This document shows positions 1 to 4,334 of a stretch of DNA of 5,377 nt, one piece after another. The notes under the pieces are model-generated. The model was not told the DNA's origin and made no database searches. It saw only the letters and a program-made list of their open reading frames with translations. The number at the start of each line of letters is the position of its first letter. The first letter of the stretch is position 1. This DNA is from Candidatus Woesearchaeota archaeon (GTDB lineage Archaea; Nanobdellota; Nanobdellia; Woesearchaeales; ARS49), in NCBI GenBank assembly GCA_030630695.1, contig DAOVMP010000047.1:1-5377 (forward strand). Direction: 5' to 3'. Position numbers and translations under genes: made by a program.

Positions 1-584
1 GTTGAAAACTTAGATTCATCCAGGTTTAAAGTGATATCCACGTTTCTAACATCTAAATTACCACTATTTCTTAATATTAATTCAATATCAACTAAATCTC
101 CTGGCTTAACAGTTGTAGGAACTGTAGTGTATTCTGCAATGTGCAAAATAGCTCCACTAGTTCTTATTGCAATAGGGCTTTTTAATTGAATCCAATTAGG
201 ATATGAAGAATATCTATAATTAAATTTGATATTTGTATCTTCACTTCTTGCTTTTGGATCAACATTAATCCAAAATTTCACTATTGCATTTTCTCCTCTT
301 GGTAATGCAGCTAACGTCTTTACTTCATCTTCGCCAGGACCTAATGTAAACGGAAATTCAGGCACAAACTCAATTGCAAAAGCCTCACTAGTAGTTCCTT
401 CATTAGTTACCGAGACATACACCTCCATAATGTCACCAGGTTCTATCGGGCTTGGTTCATATTTTAAAATGTCTGCGGTAATCATTGGACCCTGCTTTGC
501 TGCGGATGCACAAAGAGCAAGTACAGCTATTATTAATAATACAAATCCTACATTTTTTATTTTTAATAAGTTTTTTATTTTCAT
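1..584 (-). CDS. Secreted COG1361/CARDB-like surface protein (partial, 3' end off window)
   Basis: This open reading frame starts at 584 and has no stop before the window edge; 194 codons are visible. The start follows a GAGGTG Shine-Dalgarno site 5 nt upstream and lies 14 nt after the ABC ATPase stop, so the two are co-transcribed. Residues 1-29 form a signal peptide: lysine-rich start, hydrophobic core at about 13-26, and likely cleavage after ASA (26-28). Two beta-sandwich units follow. One starts near residue 37 (PSPIEPGDIMEVYVSVTNEG) and one near 147 (VPTTVKPGDLVDIELILRNS). The repeated PGD...V.NSG pattern is typical of CARDB/NPCBM-associated COG1361 proteins. Such proteins are often encoded beside ABC ATPases and MacB/FtsX-type permeases in archaea, and probably act outside the membrane as part of, or a client of, the transporter. 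C25 sits in a poor lipobox, so I prefer signal peptidase I cleavage. The specific role is unknown. Confidence 0.85.
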   Translation of the reverse strand, partial: MKIKNLLKIKNVGFVLLIIAVLALCASAAKQGPMITADILKYEPSPIEPGDIMEVYVSVTNEGTTSEAFAIEFVPEFPFTLGPGEDEVKTLAALPRGENAIVKFWINVDPKARSEDTNIKFNYRYSSYPNWIQLKSPIAIRTSGAILHIAEYTTVPTTVKPGDLVDIELILRNSGNLDVRNVDITLNLDESKFS

Positions 585-598
585 TTTTACACCTCTTA

Positions 599-1288
599 TT
601 ATGTTCGTTTTGTTTTTATTATTTGCCCATCATATAGGTAGGCAATCCTATCCGCTTTTTTAGCCAAATCATCATCATGAGTCACAAAAACAATTGTTTT
701 TTTGTGTTTTTTATTCAATTCTCTTAACAACTCCATTATTTTAGCACCTGTTTTGCTATCTAAATTTCCAGTAGGCTCATCTGCCAAGATAACCTCTGGA
801 TTAACTGCTAAAGCTCTTGCAATAGCAACTCTTTGCTGTTCACCTCCTGATAATTCCCCTGGTTTATGATTCATTCTATCTTTTAAACCAATATCTTCTA
901 GCAAGCCTTTTGCTATTTTTTTCCTTTTCTCAATTGTGATATTTTGAAAAATTAAAGGCAAAGTAACATTTTCTAATGCAGTTAAATTAGTTAATAAATT
1001 AAATTTTTGAAAAATAAAACCTATTTTTTTACCTCTTATTTGGGCTAAATTAGATTCTGTTAAATGCGAAATGTTATGCTTGTCTAAGTAAATAGTTCCT
1101 TTAGATGGTATATCCAAACAGCCTACTAAATTCATCATTGTTGATTTTCCAGAGCCAGAAGGTCCTTTAATTGCTAAGAATTCTCCCTGAATAACTTCTA
1201 AAGAAGCTCCTCTAAGAGCATGAACTTTATTTTCACCTAACTGATATGTTTTCCAAACATCTTTTAGTCGTATTATTGCTTTTTTCAT
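599..1288 (-). CDS. ABC transporter ATP-binding protein, MacB/LolD/FtsE type
   Basis: A complete 229-aa ATPase that hydrolyses ATP on the cytoplasmic side of an ABC transporter. All catalytic motifs are intact: Walker A GPSGSGKST at 42-50, Q-loop Q94, signature LSGGE at 146-150, Walker B VILADE at 166-171, D-loop NLD at 175-177 and switch histidine H204. The VGCLD stretch just after Walker A and the EPTGNLDS segment are characteristic of the MacB/LolD/FtsE subfamily, and the length fits a stand-alone subunit. This family drives mechanotransmission or lipoprotein/peptide export rather than substrate uptake. The start codon overlaps the stop of the upstream helix-turn-helix gene in ATGA (1285-1288), which implies translational coupling, and the COG1361-type gene follows after 14 nt. 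No permease gene is in the window; it is expected beyond position 1. The substrate cannot be read from the sequence. Confidence 0.95.
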   Translation of the reverse strand: MKKAIIRLKDVWKTYQLGENKVHALRGASLEVIQGEFLAIKGPSGSGKSTMMNLVGCLDIPSKGTIYLDKHNISHLTESNLAQIRGKKIGFIFQKFNLLTNLTALENVTLPLIFQNITIEKRKKIAKGLLEDIGLKDRMNHKPGELSGGEQQRVAIARALAVNPEVILADEPTGNLDSKTGAKIMELLRELNKKHKKTIVFVTHDDDLAKKADRIAYLYDGQIIKTKRT

Positions 1289-1518
1289 TTTTTATTTAAA
1301 GCATTTTTCAGTAAATGCATTGGCCCATCTCCTAACATTAAATTCCAGAAGAGTTTTTCTGGGTTTTTGTTCTTATTAGTCATAGTTCTTATCTTATTTA
1401 TTCGTTGTGAAACAGCTGACTGAGAAATTTTTAGTTTTTTAGCAATATTATCCTGACTATAACTTAATGCACGTAACTGCATGATCTTCTTATCTACATC
1501 ATCCAAATGATTTACCAT
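1285..1518 (-). CDS. Small helix-turn-helix transcriptional regulator
   Basis: A 77-aa basic protein with a helix-turn-helix at about residues 19-46: helix SQDNIAKKLK, turn KIS, recognition helix QSAVSQRINKIR. This resembles sigma-70 region 4, Lrp/AsnC or LuxR-type DNA-binding units. The C-terminal 30 residues (from about 50) have no recognised fold; a FWNLML patch at 57-62 may serve dimerisation. It is the first gene of the operon and overlaps the ABC ATPase by 4 bp. No Shine-Dalgarno site precedes the ATG. A TATA-like element centred about 29 nt upstream suggests a leaderless or nearly leaderless mRNA. The promoter is covered by three 8-bp half-sites (1523-1550), so autoregulation of the transporter operon is the natural inference. 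There is no visible ligand-binding domain, so the inducing signal is unknown. Confidence 0.8.
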   Translation of the reverse strand: MVNHLDDVDKKIMQLRALSYSQDNIAKKLKISQSAVSQRINKIRTMTNKNKNPEKLFWNLMLGDGPMHLLKNALNKK

Positions 1519-1522
1519 GTTT

Positions 1523-1550
1523 ACTTATATAATATAAGTATAACTTATAT
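1523..1550 (-). promoter_or_regulatory. Operon promoter with three alternating half-sites (candidate operator)
   Basis: The half-site ACTTATAT lies at 1523-1530, its exact inverse ATATAAGT at 1532-1539 (1-nt spacer), and ACTTATAT again at 1543-1550 (3-nt spacer). Any two neighbours form a perfect 8-bp-arm palindrome. On the minus strand the outermost copy reads ATATAAGT and serves as a plausible TATA box centred about 29 nt from the regulator start at 1518. A protein bound here would block TBP/TFB or RNA polymerase. The elements are seen directly; their use by the adjacent helix-turn-helix protein is inferred. AT-rich DNA makes short palindromes common, but three exact 8-mers in this arrangement are unlikely to be chance. 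Confidence 0.65.
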
Positions 1551-1707
1551 GTAAATGTTTTGGTGATTTTGTGAGAAATGGTTAGAAATTGGTCTGGTTT
1601 CTAAGAATATGTTAAGTTTATTCTTTTGATTGGTGATATGATTAATTAAATTAATAGTAAGAAAAAAATTGTCTACTTTTATTCCTAATAATTCTTCATC
1701 CGATATC

Positions 1708-1716
1708 TTTAAATAG
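1708..1716 (+). promoter_or_regulatory. TATA box of the leaderless 171-aa gene
   Basis: TTTAAATAG is centred about 26 nt before the A of the start codon at 1738, the archaeal spacing from TATA box to transcription start. Transcription would therefore begin at the start codon, giving a leaderless mRNA. No Shine-Dalgarno sequence lies before the ATG, which agrees. The 150 bp between this box and the operon promoter contain only a weak inverted repeat (TTAGAAA at 1582-1588, TTTCTAA at 1598-1604). Confidence 0.6.
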
Positions 1717-1737
1717 TTCTCAAATATAAAATAGTAC

Positions 1738-2253
1738 ATGGTAAATGAATTAGTATTAAGTGATGGAGTTATTTGCACTATTCCTATAATCAATTTAGAA
1801 TATTTTCTTGATTCTGAATTTTCTGAATTAGGCATATCTCATGAATGGAAAGGAACTTTTCCGATTAAAGGACGTATAGGTTATGTTAAGATTGGTAGAT
1901 CTGAATTTGCAGATAATGAAGCTATAGATGCGTTGAAAGCATTTGTGGTAAAAAATGGAGGTCCTAAAGATATAAATTCCTGCTGTATTGAGATTGGAAT
2001 TGAAGAAGAGGATGTTGTGTGGTGGAAAAGGAAAAATATACGTTATGATCTTGGTCTAGATGTAATTGGTTCTGCAGGAGAATTTTCAGTTTGTCCTGAT
2101 TATAAAAGAAAATTAAAAAAAACACTTGCAATTGCTGCTCAACAAGTTATTCAAAAAGTTCAATGGATTCCAAAACCAGGAGAAAAACACTTAGTTGAAA
2201 TGTATAACCGGGTTTTAGAAGAAATAAAAAGCAAATATAATGTTATTATCTGA
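1738..2253 (+). CDS. Uncharacterised 171-aa cytoplasmic protein (orphan)
   Basis: I do not recognise this protein. It has no signal peptide or membrane segment and a mixed alpha/beta look. The N-terminal half alternates strands and turns, including RIGYVKIGRS at 46-55. A short helix follows (about 60-72), then a CC pair at 82-83 and a WW pair at 95-96. The C-terminal third is mainly helical and lysine-rich (122-141 and 150-166). Cysteines at 13, 82, 83 and 119 show no zinc-finger spacing. The start is supported by a TATA box about 26 nt upstream and absence of a Shine-Dalgarno site, so the mRNA is probably leaderless. It stands alone: the neighbouring operon diverges and the next plus-strand gene is the tRNA. 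Codon use matches the other genes, so recent transfer is not indicated. I assign no function. Confidence 0.8.
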   Translation: MVNELVLSDGVICTIPIINLEYFLDSEFSELGISHEWKGTFPIKGRIGYVKIGRSEFADNEAIDALKAFVVKNGGPKDINSCCIEIGIEEEDVVWWKRKNIRYDLGLDVIGSAGEFSVCPDYKRKLKKTLAIAAQQVIQKVQWIPKPGEKHLVEMYNRVLEEIKSKYNVII

Positions 2254-2300
2254 TACAGGTCATTTTAAGAAGTTTATATTACATTATAATTTATCACTAT

Positions 2301-2315
2301 ATTTTTTAAATTTTC
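2301..2315 (+). terminator. Weak T-tract downstream of the orphan gene
   Basis: A run of six T (2302-2307), then AAA and four more T, lies about 50 nt after the stop at 2253. Archaeal termination needs only a T-rich tract on the coding strand, so this could end the orphan transcript. No hairpin precedes it, and T-runs are frequent in this AT-rich stretch. Confidence 0.3.
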
Positions 2316-2319
2316 ACTT

Positions 2320-2484
2320 CTAAACCCTCTCACAATCCACAGTAATTATAACAGTTTTCTCATATTTTTTCCAGAATTCTTTGATTATTTCTGTTTTATT
2401 TTGGATTTGTAGTTATTTTCTTCGAATTCTTTGATAGAATTTCCGGTTTTTTGTTGTGAAAAGTTATTAAGAAGTTCTTCCTTA
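2320..2484 (-). pseudogene. Possible decayed or frameshifted coding remnant
   Basis: Two minus-strand reading frames look protein-like in succession. The first ends at a stop at 2385-2387 after ...IKEFEENNYKSKIKQK. A -1 shift in the A-rich run just before that stop joins it to a second stretch, TEIIKEFWKKYEKTVIITVD followed by CERV, which ends at 2320-2322. The 12-bp direct repeat GAATTCTTTGAT encodes IKEF in both frames. The upstream part of the first frame (towards 2567) coincides with strong hairpins and a terminator, so it is unlikely to be coding. This may be a remnant of a small gene, or only chance open frames in AT-rich DNA. No family is recognised. Confidence 0.2.
2374..2435. repeat. 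12-bp direct repeat pair, 50-bp period
   Basis: GAATTCTTTGAT occurs exactly at 2374-2385 and 2424-2435. The flanks share only T-rich character, so the exact match is short. It could be a trace of a 50-bp tandem duplication or a repeated IKEF-coding segment on the minus strand. Confidence 0.45.
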
Positions 2485-2523
2485 AAAAAAATAAAACGCA
2501 GGAAAAGCATTGCTTTTCTGCGT
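2484..2523 (-). terminator. Hairpin plus U-tract terminator (minus strand)
   Basis: ACGCAG/CTGCGT and GCTTTT/AAAAGC pair to form a 12-bp stem (2496-2523) with one bulged base at 2502 and the three-base loop 2509-2511. On the minus strand it is followed by TTTT-A-TTTTTTTT (2496-2484). This resembles an intrinsic terminator. T-tracts alone suffice in archaea, so the hairpin may also stabilise the 3' end. Confidence 0.55.
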
Positions 2524-2567
2524 CTATTAAAAGATCGCATATCTGATATGCGGTCGTCACCCGACAT
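2484..2567 (-). ncRNA. Candidate minus-strand small RNA, about 84 nt
   Basis: A strong archaeal promoter (TTTATATA at 2596-2589) points leftwards and places a transcript start near 2567. From there the RNA would contain one hairpin at 2555-2533 (10-bp stem with one G-U pair, 3-nt loop). A second hairpin at 2523-2496 (12 bp, one bulged base, 3-nt loop) leads into a U-tract that ends near 2484. Promoter, compact structure and hairpin-U terminator in register are the evidence for an RNA gene. Near its 5' end it carries CGGGTGACG (2563-2555), the exact complement of nine bases in the variable arm of the adjacent tRNA-Leu. I see no convincing C/D or H/ACA box. Alternatively, a leaderless 60-aa frame opens at 2567, but its residues follow the hairpins and terminator, which argues against coding. 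Confidence 0.4.
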
Positions 2568-2588
2568 TTGTAATTAAACTATTACAAG

Positions 2589-2602
2589 TATATAAAGTTT
2601 AT
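2589..2602 (-). promoter_or_regulatory. BRE/TATA promoter of the candidate small RNA
   Basis: Read on the minus strand, ATAAAC (2602-2597) followed by TTTATATA (2596-2589) is close to the archaeal BRE plus TATA consensus. It predicts a start near 2567, where the candidate small RNA begins. It abuts the tRNA 5' end at 2603, so binding here could interfere with tRNA transcription. Confidence 0.5.
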
Positions 2603-2714
2603 GCCGGGATCGCAAAGTCTGGTATTGCGCAGGATTTAGAATCCTGAGCCGTCACCCGGCTTCGTGGGTTCGAATCTTACGATTTGATCGTGGGCGAACA
2701 TTCCACTCCCGGCG
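2603..2714 (+). tRNA. tRNA-Leu(UAG) with a T-loop intron
   Basis: The cloverleaf is complete once a 26-nt intron (2675-2700) is removed, giving 86 nt. Acceptor GCCGGGA (2603-2609) pairs with TCCCGGC (2707-2713). T8 and C9 follow. The D stem is GCAA/TTGC (2612-2615, 2625-2628) with GG in its loop. The anticodon stem CAGGA/TCCTG (2630-2634, 2642-2646) encloses TTTAGAA, so the anticodon is UAG at 2637-2639 and reads the leucine codon CUA. A long class II variable arm (2647-2663) has a GCCG/CGGC stem. The spliced T arm is GTGGG-TTCGAAT-TCCAC with a G53-U61 wobble. No CCA is encoded. The base after the acceptor stem (position 73) is G, whereas archaeal tRNA-Leu normally has A73. The plus-strand promoter is unclear; TAATTAAA (2571-2578) is a weak TATA candidate at the right distance. 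Confidence 0.9.
2675..2700 (+). other. 26-nt archaeal tRNA intron at position 59/60 with BHB motif
   Basis: The precursor folds into a textbook bulge-helix-bulge. The outer helix is GTGGG/TCCAC (2664-2668 with 2702-2706, one G-U). The 3' bulge is CAT (2699-2701). The central 4-bp helix is TTCG/CGAA (2669-2672 with 2695-2698). The 5' bulge is AAT (2673-2675). The intron helix is CTTACGA/TCGTGGG (2676-2682 with 2688-2694, two G-U) closed by the loop 2683-2687. Cutting after the second base of each bulge gives exactly 26 nt and restores a 7-nt T loop TTCGAAT. The exon junction falls between positions 59 and 60. The expected enzymes are the archaeal splicing endonuclease and the RtcB ligase, neither encoded here. 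Confidence 0.88.
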
Positions 2715-2719
2715 CTTCT

Positions 2720-2748
2720 TATGTTCTATAATGTTGCTATAGAACATA
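2720..2748 (+). repeat. 11-bp inverted repeat downstream of tRNA-Leu
   Basis: TATGTTCTATA (2720-2730) and TATAGAACATA (2738-2748) are perfect complements around a 7-nt loop, starting 6 nt after the tRNA. It could fold in the tRNA trailer and guide 3' processing or termination. It could also be a protein-binding palindrome upstream of the next promoter. No T-tract follows directly. Confidence 0.6.
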
Positions 2749-2762
2749 TATCCTTTAGTATC

Positions 2763-2776
2763 AAAAAATTTATATA
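2763..2776 (+). promoter_or_regulatory. BRE/TATA promoter of the propeller lipoprotein gene
   Basis: An A6 tract (2763-2768) precedes TTTATATA (2769-2776), predicting a start near 2799 and a 5' untranslated region of about 35 nt. A strong Shine-Dalgarno site GGAGGGAG (2821-2828) stands 6 nt before the ATG at 2835. This gene is therefore led and SD-initiated, unlike the leaderless genes to its left. Confidence 0.7.
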
Positions 2777-2834
2777 GGTCAAAGAGGATGTACTAAATTA
2801 AACACTTTTTAATTAAAAAAGGAGGGAGAACAAA

Positions 2835-4271
2835 ATGAGTTTAATGAAAATAATAAAAGAAAATTATCGAAAAATAAAGAGGCCGATTACCAGAGCAGGA
2901 TGCTGCCTTGGAATTGCAGGACTTAGTTTCTTACCATCTTGTTTTGATCAAAGCAGTGCAGCTATTCAAGCAAACGAACAGCATATTCAAGCAAGCGAGC
3001 AACAAATAGATGGTCCTATTTTAGTAAAAGAAATGCCTGTTTTAGCACCAATACAAGATATAATGGTTCATGAAGGAGAGCCAATTGGGATAATGCCAAT
3101 AGCTTCAGACCCTGATGGAGGAACTACTATAAACTATTCATTTACCGGCCCTTTTACATTTACATTGTTTGATCCATTACAAAACCTATATGTTGCACAA
3201 ACAGATTTTAACAGTGCAGGAACCTATGTTATAACAGTAACTGCATCAAACAGCAATGGAAATGCAGCACAAAATGTTAATTTAACTGTAAATGATTTGC
3301 AAAGAGTATTATACCAAACAGAAACAATTCCTGGAGCTGTTGAAGATATTAAAATAATGTTTCATAACAATGCAGAAAAAACAAACTTAACATTTACTGA
3401 AGGGTTTAACAGGGATGCTGTACTTTCACCTGATGGATTAAAAGTAGCTTTTGTATCTGACAGAGATGGACAATGGGATGTTTATGTAATGGATTCAAAG
3501 GATATACTTGATAAACAAGCTTATTGGGAAAGTGCATTAAATTTTCAATTTCTCGGAGACGGCCAGGGAGACAATCTTGAAAAATTAACCCAAGATTTTG
3601 ATGCAGATTCAAAACCTAGCTGGACTCCTGACAATGCTGCAGTAGTATTTCAAAAAAATGTAGCAGGAAATCCAGAAATATTTATACATTATATAGGTAG
3701 TGCGGGTGTTTCAACAAACTTGTCAAACAATCCATCAGATGACACAGAACCTAATTGTTCAAATAACTTAATTTCGTTTGTAAGAGATGGAAATATATTC
3801 ACAATGAATTATACTGGAGGGGCGCAAACACAACTAACAACAGATGGAACAGTTGCAGCACCGTATTCGAAACCAAAAATATCCCCTGACGAAACAAAAA
3901 TAGTAAGTGTAAAAGAAAATTCCCCAACAGATAGAGATATAAGAGTTATGGATATAAATGGTTCAAATATAGTAGATTTAAGCAGTAACGCAGGTATAGA
4001 CGATGCTCCGACATGGAAAGCAGATGGAACAAGGATAGCATATCATAGCAGCAACCAAATTTTTACAATAAATCCTGACGGAACACAAAAAACACAAGAA
4101 ACTTACACAGGAAATAACCAAAAACCTATCTGGGGACCTGGCAATGGTTTCACATTTCAGTCAGACAGAATCAATGGAACCTGGGACGTTTTTAGGAAAA
4201 CACTAGATGACGGATATGTTAATAAACTTACAAAAGAAACAGTAAATAACACACCTAATGGCTGGAGATAA
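2835..4271 (+). CDS. Predicted surface lipoprotein: Ig/cadherin-like domain plus TolB-like six-bladed propeller
   Basis: A complete 478-aa exported protein. A basic N-terminus (5-20) and hydrophobic segment (about 21-34) end in LPSC (33-36), a plausible lipobox with C36 as the lipidated residue. A short Gln/Ala-rich linker follows. Residues about 66-154 form an Ig/cadherin-like sandwich (ASDPDGG at 90-96, GTYVITVTAS at 129-138). Residues about 180-478 contain six WD40-like/PD40 blades of the TolB type. The clearest are LSPDGLKVAFVSDRDGQWDV (197-216), PSWTPDNAAVVF (261-272), ISPDETKIVSV (349-359), PTWKADGTRIAYHS (392-405) and FQSDRINGTWDVF (441-453). The end KLTKETVNNTP probably supplies the closing strand. 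TolB-like propellers bind proteins or peptides, and no catalytic triad is visible. Anchored outside, it may bind surface or partner-cell components, but that is inference. It has its own promoter and terminator, so it is monocistronic. Confidence 0.88.
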   Translation: MSLMKIIKENYRKIKRPITRAGCCLGIAGLSFLPSCFDQSSAAIQANEQHIQASEQQIDGPILVKEMPVLAPIQDIMVHEGEPIGIMPIASDPDGGTTINYSFTGPFTFTLFDPLQNLYVAQTDFNSAGTYVITVTASNSNGNAAQNVNLTVNDLQRVLYQTETIPGAVEDIKIMFHNNAEKTNLTFTEGFNRDAVLSPDGLKVAFVSDRDGQWDVYVMDSKDILDKQAYWESALNFQFLGDGQGDNLEKLTQDFDADSKPSWTPDNAAVVFQKNVAGNPEIFIHYIGSAGVSTNLSNNPSDDTEPNCSNNLISFVRDGNIFTMNYTGGAQTQLTTDGTVAAPYSKPKISPDETKIVSVKENSPTDRDIRVMDINGSNIVDLSSNAGIDDAPTWKADGTRIAYHSSNQIFTINPDGTQKTQETYTGNNQKPIWGPGNGFTFQSDRINGTWDVFRKTLDDGYVNKLTKETVNNTPNGWR

Positions 4272-4287
4272 GTTTTTTATTTTTTTC
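4272..4287 (+). terminator. T-tract terminator after the propeller lipoprotein gene
   Basis: Immediately after the TAA stop come six T, A and seven T (4273-4286). Such a U-rich tract is sufficient for intrinsic termination by archaeal RNA polymerase. It separates this gene from the next, which has its own TATA box at 4305. Confidence 0.65.
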
Positions 4288-4304
4288 TAATTTAAAAAGC
4301 AACA

Positions 4305-4312
4305 TTTATATA
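4305..4312 (+). promoter_or_regulatory. TATA box of the S-layer-like gene
   Basis: TTTATATA at 4305-4312 follows an A-rich BRE-like region and predicts a start near 4335. A second TATA-like element (TATATAAAG, 4334-4342) could give an alternative start near 4363, which would omit half of the first leader hairpin. Confidence 0.6.
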
Positions 4313-4334
4313 TGAAATCTTCTAGAAACTACTA

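Larger units (their letters stand above)
2254..2602. other. Gene-poor interval between the orphan gene and tRNA-Leu
   Basis: This 349-bp AT-rich stretch holds no convincing protein gene. From left to right it contains a weak plus-strand T-tract (2301-2315), the 12-bp direct repeats, a possible coding remnant on the minus strand, and the candidate small RNA with two hairpins. A third inverted repeat, TTGTAAT/ATTACAA (2568-2574 and 2581-2587), lies between that RNA's TATA box and its start. The minus-strand TATA box closes the interval. Within 2533-2563 the sequence resembles parts of the adjacent tRNA. Confidence 0.6.

Noticed and set aside
226..663. 145-codon open frame on the plus strand
   Set aside because: It lies antisense to the COG1361-like gene and the end of the ABC ATPase gene, both of which have clear domain evidence and ribosome-binding or coupling signals.
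1545..1835. 96-codon open frame on the minus strand
   Set aside because: It overlaps the start of the 171-aa gene, has no promoter or Shine-Dalgarno support, and ends inside the operator palindromes.
2385..2567. 60-codon minus-strand frame as a protein gene
   Set aside because: Its first third is two strong hairpins plus a U-tract terminator. A small RNA explains this better, although a leaderless peptide cannot be excluded.
2589..2597. TATATAAAG read as the plus-strand promoter of tRNA-Leu
   Set aside because: The spacing of about 26 nt would start transcription inside the tRNA near 2619. The element fits the minus-strand direction much better.
2664..2680. Reading the T arm as GTGGG-TTCGAAT-CTTAC without an intron
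   Set aside because: It needs two G-U pairs, and the acceptor 3' strand TCCCGGC would then be 26 nt away. The BHB intron model explains all bases.
3406..3612. 68-codon open frame on the minus strand
   Set aside because: It is antisense inside the propeller blades, which are well supported on the plus strand.
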